Source: an uncultured Croceitalea sp.
GTDB taxonomy: Bacteria > Bacteroidota > Bacteroidia > Flavobacteriales > Flavobacteriaceae
Length of the DNA stretch: 64,000 nt
NCBI GenBank assembly: GCA_947503285.1
Contig: CANNDD010000004.1
Coordinates: 124,001-188,000 of the forward strand
Direction of reading: 5' to 3'
Shown: positions 34,825-43,581 of the stretch, piece after piece
Numbering within the stretch: position 1 is the stretch's first letter
Layout: each line of letters starts with the position of its first letter
Notes under the pieces: model-generated
The model's input: only the letters and a program-made list of their open reading frames with translations
What the model was told of the DNA's origin: nothing
Databases searched by the model: none
Translations under genes and position numbers: made by a program

Positions 34825-35949
34825 GTGAATCATGAAGTGGTCATTATTGGGGGCGGATTAGCAGGTTTGACAGCGGCAATACATCTGGCCAAATGCGATA
34901 AAAAAGTACTGGTCATTGAAAAAAACCACTATCCGAACCATAAGGTGTGTGGGGAGTACGTTTCCAATGAGGTCAAACCCTATTTGAACTATCTGGGTGT
35001 AGCTATCGAACAACATACCACCGTTGCCATTGACACCCTTGAGATCAGTACGCGAAAAGGAAAATCCATCAAAACGAAATTACCCCTTGGTGGATTTGGA
35101 ATAAGCCGCTATGCTTTAGACGGGCTACTTTACAAAAAGGCACTTGAACATAAAGTATCGTTTTTATTTGATACCGTAACCAATGTTGACTTTCATACCG
35201 ATAGGTTTGAAATAGAAACAGCGCAAAACGGTAAGTTTGAAAGCGGGTATGTGCTTGGGGCCTATGGCAAACGGTCCCTATTGGACAAAAAACTAAAGCG
35301 CAGGTTCATTGCGCATAAATCGCCATGGTTAGGGGTCAAATGCCATTACGATGTTAAGGACTTTCCTGATAATCTTGTCGCCTTGCATAATTTTGACGGG
35401 GGATATGGGGGGCTTTCCAAAACGGAAACAGGGGCAATCAATTTTTGTTATCTGACCACTTTTGAAAGCTTCAGGAAGTTCCCCGATATTTCAGGATTCA
35501 ACAAAATGGTAGTGCGGGAAAATCCACGACTGGCCGAATTTTTGGAAAATGCCGAACCCATATTCAAAAAGCCCTTGAGCATTGCGCAAATCTCTTTTGA
35601 GCCGAAAGAACCTGTTGAAAAGCATGTGTTGATGTGTGGTGATAGCGCAGGACTGATCCATCCCCTTTGCGGTAATGGCATGGCAATGGCCATTCATTCA
35701 GGAAAAATCGCTGCAGAACAAATATTGCAACATGAAAGTACGGTCAAAAGTACTAGGGCAGACTTAGAAAAATCGTATACGATTCAATGGAAACGGCAAT
35801 TTGACCACCGTTTGTGGATGGGGCGGCAATTACAACGCCTTTTGATGAATTCAACAAGTGCCAATATCGCCATGAACACGGTGGCACGTTCTGAAAAAAT
35901 ATTACGATCTATGATTCGTCGTACCCATGGAAAACCTATATTAGTATAA
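34825..35949 (+). CDS. FAD-dependent oxidoreductase of the geranylgeranyl-reductase/monooxygenase type
   Basis: A 374-residue flavoprotein. The dinucleotide fold VVIIGGGLAGLTAAIHLA is at residues 4-21, the substrate-domain motif NHKVCGEYVSNEVKP follows at ~40, and the GD motif is MCGDSAGLIHPLCGNGMAMA near residue 270. GTG at 34825 is the start; the nearby ATG is out of frame. It is first in an operon and its stop overlaps the methyltransferase start by 1 bp. In this setting it probably oxidises or reduces the polyketide product, as in other type III PKS clusters (inference). Confidence 0.88.
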   Translation: MNHEVVIIGGGLAGLTAAIHLAKCDKKVLVIEKNHYPNHKVCGEYVSNEVKPYLNYLGVAIEQHTTVAIDTLEISTRKGKSIKTKLPLGGFGISRYALDGLLYKKALEHKVSFLFDTVTNVDFHTDRFEIETAQNGKFESGYVLGAYGKRSLLDKKLKRRFIAHKSPWLGVKCHYDVKDFPDNLVALHNFDGGYGGLSKTETGAINFCYLTTFESFRKFPDISGFNKMVVRENPRLAEFLENAEPIFKKPLSIAQISFEPKEPVEKHVLMCGDSAGLIHPLCGNGMAMAIHSGKIAAEQILQHESTVKSTRADLEKSYTIQWKRQFDHRLWMGRQLQRLLMNSTSANIAMNTVARSEKILRSMIRRTHGKPILV

Positions 35950-36665
35950 TGGATTTCACCCTTCGAAGCACCGAGCTCGAGTTAATGGACAACCCCAACA
36001 TGGACGCCGAAAAATATCGGGAAGCCTATCTCGACATCAACAGGTGCAACAAACTACTCGGTGGATATGGAATTACTATTAACGCTGTTAAAAAGCTGAT
36101 TGAATCAAGTGATAAAAAATCGTATACGATTTTAGATATGGGTTGCGGTGATGGTGAGATGCTTCGCAGGTTGGCAAAAACCCTAAACGATAAAGCCATT
36201 ACCTTTAAATTCATAGGTGTCGACCTAAGGGACGACGTGCTTCAAAATGCAAAGAGGAAGTCAAAGGCCTATCCTTCGATATCCTATCTCAAGCAGAATA
36301 TTTTGGAACTCGGTACTGATTTTGATTGTGACATCTTACTCTGCACCTTGACCATGCATCATTTTACGGAAGAACAGATTCAGGTCTTCTTGGATAAATT
36401 TTCAAAACTGGCAAAGTTAGGTGTGGTCATTAACGACCTACAGCGCAGTAAACTTGCATACGCACTTTTTAAACTGTTCAGTATATTTTTTATTAAGACC
36501 TATGTGGCCAAGTATGACGGATTGGTATCCATAAGCAAAGGATTTTTGAAAAATGAATTAGAGGACCTTGCTAGGGGATTGCCAACTATGAACCATGAAA
36601 TCAAATGGAAATGGGCCTTTAGATATGTATGGGTCATGAAAACAAAACGACACAATACCTTATGA
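35949..36665 (+). CDS. SAM-dependent methyltransferase of the polyketide operon
   Basis: A 238-residue class I methyltransferase: YTILDMGCGDGEMLRRLA (motif I), FIGVDLRDDVLQNA (motif II), then CDILLCTLTMHHFTEEQI (motif IV). It overlaps the flavoprotein gene by 1 bp and the type III PKS gene by 4 bp (ATGA), so it belongs firmly to this operon. Small aromatic polyketides are often C- or O-methylated, so the PKS product is the expected substrate. Confidence 0.88.
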   Translation: MDFTLRSTELELMDNPNMDAEKYREAYLDINRCNKLLGGYGITINAVKKLIESSDKKSYTILDMGCGDGEMLRRLAKTLNDKAITFKFIGVDLRDDVLQNAKRKSKAYPSISYLKQNILELGTDFDCDILLCTLTMHHFTEEQIQVFLDKFSKLAKLGVVINDLQRSKLAYALFKLFSIFFIKTYVAKYDGLVSISKGFLKNELEDLARGLPTMNHEIKWKWAFRYVWVMKTKRHNTL

Positions 36666-37717
36666 CCCCAGTAAGAATAACCGCCGTTTCAAAGGCTTTA
36701 CCCCAATATAGTCGCACCACGGAGGATATTATTCCGTTCGTTGATTTATGGCTATCCAATCAAGAAGAACGCTTTCGTAGAAAAGTGGTCAAAATATTCG
36801 AAGGGGCGGGGGTGGATAAGCGTTATGGCATTATGGACATCGATGAGGTGTTCCATGCCACTTCTTTTGAGGAAAAGAATGCCATTTACGTTCGAGAGGT
36901 CAAAAAACTGGGCTCTAAAGTCTTACGGAATGCCCTGCAAAAGGCAGACTGGCAAGCCGATTCCCTTGACTACATTATTACGGTAAGTTGTACTGGTATC
37001 ATGATTCCTTCTTTGGATGCCTATTTGATCAATGAATTGCACCTTAAACAAGATGTGGTACGATTGCCTGTTACCGAAATGGGTTGCGCTGCCGGGGTAT
37101 CGGGTTTGATCTATGCAGCGAATTTTTTAAAGAACAATCCCGGTAAACGGGCGGCCATCGTTGCCGTCGAGAGTCCGACCGCGACTTTTCAGCTTAACGA
37201 TTACAGCATGGCCAATATGGTTAGTGCCGCTATTTTTGGTGATGGCGCTGCTTGCGTGTTACTTTCGTCAGAGCAAGGGGGGCAAGGCCCTAAGATTATC
37301 GGCGAAGAAATGTACCACTTTCAAGATGCTACCCATTTAATGGGATTTGATTTGACGAATGCTGGCTTAAAAATGATATTGGATCCCGCGGTACCCGAGG
37401 TAATCGCATCCCACTTTCCTGAAATTGTCCATCCTTTTTTAGAAAAACACGGTTCGAATATCGAGAAGGTGGATCATCTGGTCTTTCATCCTGGAGGACG
37501 TAAAATAGTTCAGACCGTTGAGGACCTTTTTGGTAAATTGGGAAAAAATATTGACGAGACCCGTGCGGTACTCCAAGAATATGGAAATATGAGCAGTTGT
37601 ACCGTGCTGTATGTTTTAGAACGTTTTATGGATCAGGCCATTGAAACAGGTGAACAGGGGCTTATTCTGAGTTTTGGTCCCGGTTTTTCAGCACAACGGG
37701 TATTAATTGAATGGTAA
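36662..37717 (+). CDS. Type III polyketide synthase (chalcone/stilbene synthase family)
   Basis: A homodimeric ketosynthase that extends an acyl starter with malonyl-CoA and cyclises it to a pyrone, resorcinol or phloroglucinol. Counting from the ATG at 36662 the protein has 351 residues, with the complete catalytic triad: C142 in VTEMGCAAGVSG, H276 in VFHPGGRKI and N309 in EYGNMSSCTVLY; LSFGPGFSAQRVLIEW closes the fold. A longer frame to 36629 exists, but the 4-bp overlap with the methyltransferase decides the start. It is the core of the cluster. Starter and ring type cannot be read from sequence; the accompanying FAS-type enzymes suggest an acyl-ACP or a custom fatty acyl starter. Confidence 0.93.
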   Translation: MTPVRITAVSKALPQYSRTTEDIIPFVDLWLSNQEERFRRKVVKIFEGAGVDKRYGIMDIDEVFHATSFEEKNAIYVREVKKLGSKVLRNALQKADWQADSLDYIITVSCTGIMIPSLDAYLINELHLKQDVVRLPVTEMGCAAGVSGLIYAANFLKNNPGKRAAIVAVESPTATFQLNDYSMANMVSAAIFGDGAACVLLSSEQGGQGPKIIGEEMYHFQDATHLMGFDLTNAGLKMILDPAVPEVIASHFPEIVHPFLEKHGSNIEKVDHLVFHPGGRKIVQTVEDLFGKLGKNIDETRAVLQEYGNMSSCTVLYVLERFMDQAIETGEQGLILSFGPGFSAQRVLIEW

Positions 37718-38506
37718 ATGGCAGTAACCGAAACGAATAAATGGGCATTGGTATTGGGTGGAAGTTCTGGCCTAGGGCTTGCCGTGGTAAAGAAATTGGC
37801 GGCACATGACTTCAATATACTGGTTGTACACCGTGATAGACGAAGTGATTTGCCTGAAATTGAAAAACAATTTGATAGTGTACGTTCAACAAGAATGACA
37901 CTAGTGGCTTTTAACGTTGATGCCACTAGTATCGAAAGACAGAACGAACTTATCCCCAAAATAAAGGCACAACTCAAAGATGAAAAAATCGCTGTTTTAG
38001 TCCATAGTATTGCAAAGGGCAACCTAAAACCAATGCAATCCATGACCGAATCGACCTTGCAGCACCAAGATTTTAGTTTGACCATAGGCGCTATGGCGAC
38101 CTCGTTTTATGATTGGGTGAAGTTACTTGTTAATCAAGAGCTATTTAACGAAGATTTACGAACCATAGCTTTTACAAGTGAGGGAAATACAAAGGCATGG
38201 TCAAATTACGCTGCGGTCTCTGCAGCAAAAGCGGCCCTCGAGGCCATGATGCGGAATATTGCGCTAGAGTTTGCGCCTATGGGCATCAAATCGAATTGCA
38301 TTCAGGCCGGGGTTACGGAAACAAAGTCTTTTACAATGATACCCGGTAGTGCGACTTTAAAGGCTGCTGCATTGGAGCGAAATCCGAATAAAAGGCTTAC
38401 CACCCCTGAAGACGTGGCCAATGTGGTCTATCTTATGACTACCCCGGAAGCAAAATGGATAACGGGAACCGTACTAAAAGTGGATGGAGGGGAAAGTTTG
38501 CGATGA
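37718..38506 (+). CDS. FabI-like enoyl-acyl reductase (SDR family)
   Basis: A 262-residue short-chain dehydrogenase with WALVLGGSSGLGLAVVKK at the N-terminus and LVHSIAKGN where FabI has its HSIA motif. The active site reads Y-AAVSAA-K, i.e. the Tyr-x6-Lys spacing of enoyl-ACP reductases rather than the Tyr-x3-Lys of ketoreductases. This points to double-bond reduction during acyl-chain building. It follows the PKS gene directly and overlaps the dehydratase gene by 4 bp. Confidence 0.82.
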   Translation: MAVTETNKWALVLGGSSGLGLAVVKKLAAHDFNILVVHRDRRSDLPEIEKQFDSVRSTRMTLVAFNVDATSIERQNELIPKIKAQLKDEKIAVLVHSIAKGNLKPMQSMTESTLQHQDFSLTIGAMATSFYDWVKLLVNQELFNEDLRTIAFTSEGNTKAWSNYAAVSAAKAALEAMMRNIALEFAPMGIKSNCIQAGVTETKSFTMIPGSATLKAAALERNPNKRLTTPEDVANVVYLMTTPEAKWITGTVLKVDGGESLR

Positions 38507-38955
38507 AAACGGATTACGAATACATCTTACGGCAATTACCCTACAGTGAACCCTTTTTGTTTGTAGACACTCTTGAGAATGTCAATGACGAAGGGGTAGT
38601 GGGGCACTATACCTTTGCTGGGGATGCGGACTTTTACAGAGGTCATTTCAAGGATCTTCCCGTTACACCCGGTGTTCTTTTAACGGAGTGCTGCGCACAG
38701 ATAGGCGTCGTATGCCTCGGAATACATCTTTTAAAGGAAAAGCTGTCGAAAGCACTTAAAATCGGACTATCGAGTGCTGAAATGCAATATCTCAAGCCCG
38801 TCTACCCAGGTGAACAGGTTCGTGTTGAGTCTGAAAAAGTGTATTTTAGGTTTCAGAAGTTAAAGTGTAAGGTGAAGCTATTCGATACGAAGGGGGATTT
38901 GATCTGTAGCGGAACGATTTCGGGAATGTTCAAAGTTGACGGTGATGAAAAATAG
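38503..38955 (+). CDS. FabZ-like hotdog 3-hydroxyacyl-ACP dehydratase
   Basis: The ATG at 38503 (ATGA overlap with the reductase gene) gives a 150-residue hotdog protein. The active-site segment YRGHFKDLPVTPGVLLTECCAQ carries the His and Glu used by FabZ, and the LPYSEPFLFVDTLENV start is also typical of FabZ. It should dehydrate 3-hydroxyacyl-ACP in the dedicated acyl-building branch. It overlaps the ketosynthase gene by 11 bp. Confidence 0.9.
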   Translation: MKTDYEYILRQLPYSEPFLFVDTLENVNDEGVVGHYTFAGDADFYRGHFKDLPVTPGVLLTECCAQIGVVCLGIHLLKEKLSKALKIGLSSAEMQYLKPVYPGEQVRVESEKVYFRFQKLKCKVKLFDTKGDLICSGTISGMFKVDGDEK

Positions 38956-40219
38956 GGTAGTGGTGACCGGCCTTGGGGTTTGCGCCCCGAACGGAGTTGG
39001 CCTAGAGGCATTTGAACAGACCTTGCAATCCAATACCAGCGGAATCACATTTCATAGCGAATTAAAAAATCTAAATTTTTCATGTCAAGTCGGTGGAAAA
39101 CCGAATATTGAAGATATAAACCTAAATAAGTACTTCACTAATGTTCAGTTAAAGGGATTGAATGCCAGCGGGCTCTTTTATGGGGTTATGGCAGGTTTGG
39201 ATGCCTGGAAAGACGCCAATTTAAAGTGTGATGGAGCTGATGCACCCAATTGGGACACTGGAATCGTTTTCGGAACTGGAATACTTGGCGTGGATAAATT
39301 CAGGGAGGCAATTTATAAAGTGGATGAAGGTCAAGTACGACGTTTGGGTAGTACGGCGGTCATTCAAACGATGGCAAGCGGCATCAGCGCCTACTTAGGG
39401 GGGCTTATTGGGGCCGGCAATCAAGTGACAACGAATTCCTCTGCATGCACAACGGGAACAGAAGCCATTTTAATGGGTTTTGAGCGCATTCAGTCAAGAA
39501 AGGCAACACGTATGCTTGTAGGAAGCTGCAGCGACAGCGGCCCCTATGTATGGGGCGGATTTGACGCCATGCGCATTCTACCTAGAAAATTCAATGAAAA
39601 TCCTTCGGCAGCAAGCCGTCCTATGAGTGCGACGGCATCCGGCTTCGTTCCGGGTAGTGGGGCAGGGGCGCTGGTCTTGGAATCGTTGGAAAGTGCCCTA
39701 GAACGTGGTGCCACCATATATGCGGAAATACTGGGAGGACATCTGAATAGTGGTGGACAACGGTTAGGAGGTAGCATGACCGCCCCGAACAATACCGCGG
39801 TAAAACGTTGTATTCAAGAAGCGTTACAAAATGCAGGTATTGACACCCATGCCGTTCAAGCGATAAACGGGCACCTTACCGCGACTGCGAAAGACCCGGT
39901 TGAAATCAAGAACTGGAGCGAGGCCTTGCAACGTACCGGAAAGGACTTTCCAAAAATAAACTCCTTTAAAAGCCATTTCGGACATTGTTTGGCCGCAGCT
40001 GGCAGTATCGAATGTGTCGGGACGGTCTTACAACTGAAAAACCAAAAACTATATGGCAGCCTGAATTGCCTTGATGTGCACCCCGAAATCTTGAAAACCA
40101 TAGATGAAACTTGTATTCCAATGCAGTCTATGGATTTCGAATCAAAAATTATCGCAAAAGCCAGTTTTGGCTTTGGAGATGTAAATGCCTGTATTATTTT
40201 TAGCAGGTATAGCGCTTAA
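38945..40219 (+). CDS. FabF-like beta-ketoacyl-ACP synthase of the cluster
   Basis: A type II ketosynthase. From the ATG at 38945 the catalytic Cys168 lies in TNSSACTTGTEAI. The first His is in NGHLTATAKDPVE, where most enzymes have HGTxT, so the loop is altered but the His is kept. The Lys and second His are in FKSHFGHCLAAAGS. The chain of 424 residues is normal. Unlike a chain-length-factor subunit, the Cys is present, so it should be active alone. It condenses the dedicated acyl chain on the ACP encoded 3 bp downstream. Confidence 0.92.
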   Translation: MKNRVVVTGLGVCAPNGVGLEAFEQTLQSNTSGITFHSELKNLNFSCQVGGKPNIEDINLNKYFTNVQLKGLNASGLFYGVMAGLDAWKDANLKCDGADAPNWDTGIVFGTGILGVDKFREAIYKVDEGQVRRLGSTAVIQTMASGISAYLGGLIGAGNQVTTNSSACTTGTEAILMGFERIQSRKATRMLVGSCSDSGPYVWGGFDAMRILPRKFNENPSAASRPMSATASGFVPGSGAGALVLESLESALERGATIYAEILGGHLNSGGQRLGGSMTAPNNTAVKRCIQEALQNAGIDTHAVQAINGHLTATAKDPVEIKNWSEALQRTGKDFPKINSFKSHFGHCLAAAGSIECVGTVLQLKNQKLYGSLNCLDVHPEILKTIDETCIPMQSMDFESKIIAKASFGFGDVNACIIFSRYSA

Positions 40220-40222
40220 ACT

Positions 40223-40480
40223 ATGGATGAAAAAGAAAAGTACGAGAAATTAAAGCATATTGTAAAGATATATCTTCCTGATGATGTATCAATTGGGGAT
40301 GTTAACCTAAACAGTAACTTTACAACTGAGCTGAACATCAATTCCGCCAATCTGGTCGATATTGTGTTGGATGTGGAGGATGAATTTGACATTCGTCTGG
40401 AAAATGAGGATATGGACGGCATGCAAACCGTTAAAGATGCCTTGGCCATCATCGACAAAAAACAAAATGAAAAGGCATAG
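40223..40480 (+). CDS. Acyl carrier protein of the cluster
   Basis: An 85-residue, acidic four-helix carrier protein. The 4'-phosphopantetheine attachment serine is in ELNINSANLVDIVLDVEDEF, where the usual DSL is replaced by NSA; the flanking helix pattern is intact. It is preceded by the ketosynthase gene (3-bp gap), so it probably serves this pathway only. No phosphopantetheinyl transferase gene is in the window. Confidence 0.88.
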   Translation: MDEKEKYEKLKHIVKIYLPDDVSIGDVNLNSNFTTELNINSANLVDIVLDVEDEFDIRLENEDMDGMQTVKDALAIIDKKQNEKA

Positions 40481-40537
40481 CATTTAGGCTTAGGACACAG
40501 CGATGCCGATAGTTCAAAAAATCAAACACAAAAATCA

Positions 40538-40984
40538 ATGAGCACAGTTTGGGAATCGATTCAAACGAAATTGAATGTCGACAAAAAACTATTGTTGACC
40601 TATTGTCTAGTCTACTTTATTTGGGGCATGATTATGGACTGGTTTGGGGCACAGGTTGAAATTGCGCGGTTTACCTATTGGTGGCAGGTCATTACCTGTT
40701 ATATTCTATACATGGTGCCGATTTCCCTATTATTAAGGGGCTTGCCATTTCATGCACAATACGCCTATGGCTTAATCGCCATGGGACTATTGGAATTTGG
40801 GGGATATGCTTTTGAGACCTCTTATGCCTATCCGAACAATATTCTAGATCGATTCTTTAACGTACGTAACTTTAGCCTGGGAATGGCCTTGTTCTTTGCG
40901 CTTTACTTTCCCTTGGGAAATTGGGGAGTGGGAAAGATTCATAATTTTCTGTTCAACACCAAGCAACGTGAATCGGTTGGGTAA
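40538..40984 (+). CDS. Small multi-pass membrane protein at the end of the polyketide operon
   Basis: A 148-residue protein with about four hydrophobic helices (LLTYCLVYFIWGMIMDWFG, WWQVITCYILYMVPISLLL, AYGLIAMGLLEFGGYAFE and FSLGMALFFALYFPLG). No family is recognised with confidence. It follows the ACP by 57 bp, so it may be the last gene of the operon, perhaps positioning or exporting a lipid-like product. Confidence 0.6.
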   Translation: MSTVWESIQTKLNVDKKLLLTYCLVYFIWGMIMDWFGAQVEIARFTYWWQVITCYILYMVPISLLLRGLPFHAQYAYGLIAMGLLEFGGYAFETSYAYPNNILDRFFNVRNFSLGMALFFALYFPLGNWGVGKIHNFLFNTKQRESVG

Positions 40985-41060
40985 TTGCGTCAAACTTTTG
41001 ACGGAAACGACACCTGTTTAAAGGGTACATTCCATATTTTTTGGATAAAGTTTAGAAATT

Positions 41061-41432
41061 ATGCGAAATACAAAATTAGTGTGGATCATACTCCTGGTTT
41101 TTATGGGAAGGATTTCGGCCCAGGACCCCTATTTACAGGGTGATCCTAGTCCAAAAGTGGAGGCTGAGGCAAAAGAACTCCTACAACAATACCAACCCAA
41201 TTTGGTCATGGACAGTAACCAAGTACTACTTTTTGAAAAAACACTTATAGAGTATTTAATGCGTCGGGAAAAAATCTACGTATTGGATGCCCCCGAAAAG
41301 GAGAAGAGATATCTGTTAAAGAAACTAGATAGGTACGAGAATGGTGAAATGTCGAATATTCTCACCAGGCCCCAATTACGTTACTATTTCAAAATCAAGC
41401 GTCAATTACAGCCAGCCGGAGCTTTGCTTTAA
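41061..41432 (+). CDS. Small secreted protein of unknown function
   Basis: 123 residues with a signal peptide (VWIILLVFMGRISAQD) and a charged helical remainder (EAEAKELLQQYQPNLVMDSN). No family is recognised. It overlaps the convergent YceI-like gene by 4 bp at the stop codons. Confidence 0.65.
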   Translation: MRNTKLVWIILLVFMGRISAQDPYLQGDPSPKVEAEAKELLQQYQPNLVMDSNQVLLFEKTLIEYLMRREKIYVLDAPEKEKRYLLKKLDRYENGEMSNILTRPQLRYYFKIKRQLQPAGALL

Positions 41433-41938
41433 TCCAATTCAAAATCAAAATAGACCTTGACCAGGTTGTCTTCACGCTTCTTTTTGATACGGATATCGAA
41501 GTCAGAGGTATACAATTGACCTTCACCCTTGAGCGAATCGGATGATTTTTTAAAAAGAATCGACCATGCCTTTGTAATTCCCTTTATCGTCAAATTCCCC
41601 TTAATCATATAATCGTTTTCCATTTTAGTGATGGACGTACTTTCAAAGTAAAGCCTAGGATGGTCATCTTCATCAAAATATTTCCCATTTTTAAGCGACC
41701 AATTACGCAAACCGTTGTTGGTATCCAATGTTTTAACGGCTACGGAGCCTTTGAGCACACTATTCTCGAGGTTTTGAAAGTCTATGCTTGATTCCGATTG
41801 AAAACCTGCAATTTGCCCCTTTACTTTTTTGGCAACGAATTCAAAGGTAATCGCCGCATTGCTGATTTGATTTTGTTGTGCAAATATCAAATAGGAAACA
41901 CTGAAAAGAAGCAGACTAAGTAATGGTTTTTTGATCAT
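41429..41938 (-). CDS. YceI-like secreted lipid-binding-fold protein
   Basis: A 169-residue protein with a signal peptide ending ...LIFAQ. The YceI fold is a lipocalin-like barrel that binds isoprenoids or amphiphiles. Here ITFEFVAKKVKGQIAGFQSE, VAVKTLDTNNGLRNWSLKNG and YMIKGNLTIKGITKAW follow the family pattern, including the lineup of KYFDEDDHPRLYFES where typical members read F-x(2-4)-P-x-I/L-x-F-x-S. Single gene. Confidence 0.85.
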   Translation of the reverse strand: MIKKPLLSLLLFSVSYLIFAQQNQISNAAITFEFVAKKVKGQIAGFQSESSIDFQNLENSVLKGSVAVKTLDTNNGLRNWSLKNGKYFDEDDHPRLYFESTSITKMENDYMIKGNLTIKGITKAWSILFKKSSDSLKGEGQLYTSDFDIRIKKKREDNLVKVYFDFELD

Positions 41939-42391
41939 GGACAGGCCTTTAACGTACCAAATTTAAGTCGAAAAATCCATACAAAGCTTACGAGGACGGA
42001 CCGATATCCCTTTTACTTTCTAATGTTACAAATCTTTGTTGGCGCCAGGGGAGTGGTGCTTTCCTGTTTTAGGCCAGACATTGCGATAAAGGATGGGAAT
42101 ATTTTATTTTGTTTAACGTTCTGTTCATTTTTAACTTCCGATTAAGACGTTATTCCACGCTGTCACCTATAAAATTAAGGGGATAAGAGGTGAATTCCAG
42201 AAAGGAGTCATACATTTTAAAAATTGAATTTAAATTACTAATTATCAATATCTTATTGATTACTTAACATAATGGTAACCACTGTTAAAATCCGAAAATA
42301 AGATATTCGTCATACTATAATTTATGGGATTTTCCGTAACTTAAACAAAGAAACCACGACCAAAAGCACACTAAGGCTAAAACAGCATTCG
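41939..42391. other. Intergenic region, 453 bp, no gene seen
   Basis: Both strands carry scattered stops and no coding-like frame. I saw no convincing hairpin, repeat or RNA gene. It contains the promoter regions of the divergent genes on either side. Confidence 0.6.
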
Positions 42392-42718
42392 ATGACGGTA
42401 ACATCAGACATAAAGGATTTAGATCAATTGGTCGTTCGTCTAGAACGTAACCACAAATGTGTTTTAAGATTGTCGAAAAAAATGAATTCCTATATCTATG
42501 AACCTAGAAATTATGAATGCTTTATTCGACTGAGGGATCTCAGGGTAAGTCTGAAGGAGTTGGCCAAGGACCATATGCAACTATTTAACGAGTTGCAGCA
42601 TGAGGATTATGATTTTAAGGAGGCTGTTAAAAATGTTGAGGGTCTTTTAAAACGTTTTAAGAAATTTGACCGTGATTTAGCCCAGTACGTATTGGATACA
42701 AGGGGGGATTGTCAATAA
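42392..42718 (+). CDS. Small all-helical hypothetical protein
   Basis: 108 residues, highly charged, predicted helical, with heptad-like runs (DLDQLVVRLERNHKCVLRLS and NVEGLLKRFKKFDRDLAQYV). No signal peptide and no recognised family. It is the last plus-strand gene before the accessory island. The ATG at 42392 is the only good start. Confidence 0.55.
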   Translation: MTVTSDIKDLDQLVVRLERNHKCVLRLSKKMNSYIYEPRNYECFIRLRDLRVSLKELAKDHMQLFNELQHEDYDFKEAVKNVEGLLKRFKKFDRDLAQYVLDTRGDCQ

Positions 42719-42775
42719 TTGCGGGTTTATGTAGTGGGTAGTATCGAGGTTCATGACATATCTTGATATTTTCTA

Positions 42776-43036
42776 TTTTACATAATATAAATTATGATAC
42801 AGATTGGTTGATATGTTTTTCTGATTCAACTTCTTAGCTGTAAGTCATAATTCTATTATATAAAATATCCCTCGCGTTTGTAGCTTTTATTCGAATTACC
42901 AACAGGGTCATCAACCTGTTTAATTTACGCTACGAGAAAATTTTTCACACAAGAGAAAATTTATTCTGAACTTCGAAATTCGTCAATCCTGACGACAAAC
43001 CTTTCGTCTGTACTCATAATTTGCCGTTATGTAAAA
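42776..43036. repeat. Outer inverted repeat TTTTACATAA / TTATGTAAAA of island block A
   Basis: TTTTACATAA (42776-42785) is perfectly inverted at 43027-43036. The pair encloses most of the first R1 copy. Equivalent pairs border the other blocks (46358-46707 and 50990-51043). Confidence 0.65.
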
Positions 43037-43267
43037 TAGCCGCTTGGCCAACAGCATATTGCTTTCATAAAATCAAAATGCTCTGGCATTTTATTTTATA
43101 CGCAATTCTCAGCCGCTTGGCCAGCGCCATTTAAAAGCTAACCTTTTAGATATATTCAAAACTCTCGTATTCGAGGAAATGTGTGCAAGATTTTTTTCTA
43201 CAGCATTCTCGTCAGTTTGCCGCAACAGCTAAAATTTTCTCTGCGAGTAAAATTCTTAGCCCTTGCT
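42845..43267. repeat. Repeat R1, copy A
   Basis: Direct repeat of 46517-46942. The first ~177 bp (42845-43021) match copy B except for one 1-base indel; the rest is diverged but clearly alignable to TTAGCCCTTGCTA. It contains AACAGG/CCTGTT inside GTAGC/GCTAC, and a hairpin at 43058-43106 (ATTGC, ATAAAAT, AATGC with complements) bordered by the 13-bp direct repeat AGCCGCTTGGCCA (43038-43050 and 43111-43123). No coding frame is evident. Confidence 0.9.
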
Positions 43268-43360
43268 AACCTCTCGTCTTGATTGAATCTTTTCTTTAGG
43301 TGTCTCTAATATTATGTAAAATAGGATTTCAACATCGTAACCAGGAAGTGTTTCTTTTAT

Positions 43361-43578
43361 CTTTTTTTCTTGATAAAAAAAGAAACAAAAAAATCAAGGC
43401 TTACAGATAATTTTAGAAACAATGTACGGCTCAGTCACTATATTCTAGAAAGCGTTTTAACTCTTAAGACTTCTTTAAACTATTTGAAACATTAAGTTGG
43501 TTAACAAGCCTAATTACCAACCCTCTAGAATATGGACGTTCCCCTCGCCTATTGTTTGGCTAAAATTCTCTTAGGCCA
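43361..43578. repeat. Repeat R2, copy A (structured)
   Basis: Direct repeat of 47454-47672; it ends 4 bp before the stop codon of the ATPase-TPR gene, i.e. at its 3' side. Stems include CTTTTTTT/AAAAAAAG at the left end and ATATTCTAGA (43440-43449) with TCTAGAATAT (43524-43533). In copy B the same stem is ATATTTTAGG/CCTAAAATAT, with paired compensatory changes. Confidence 0.9.
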
Positions 43579-43581
43579 TAA

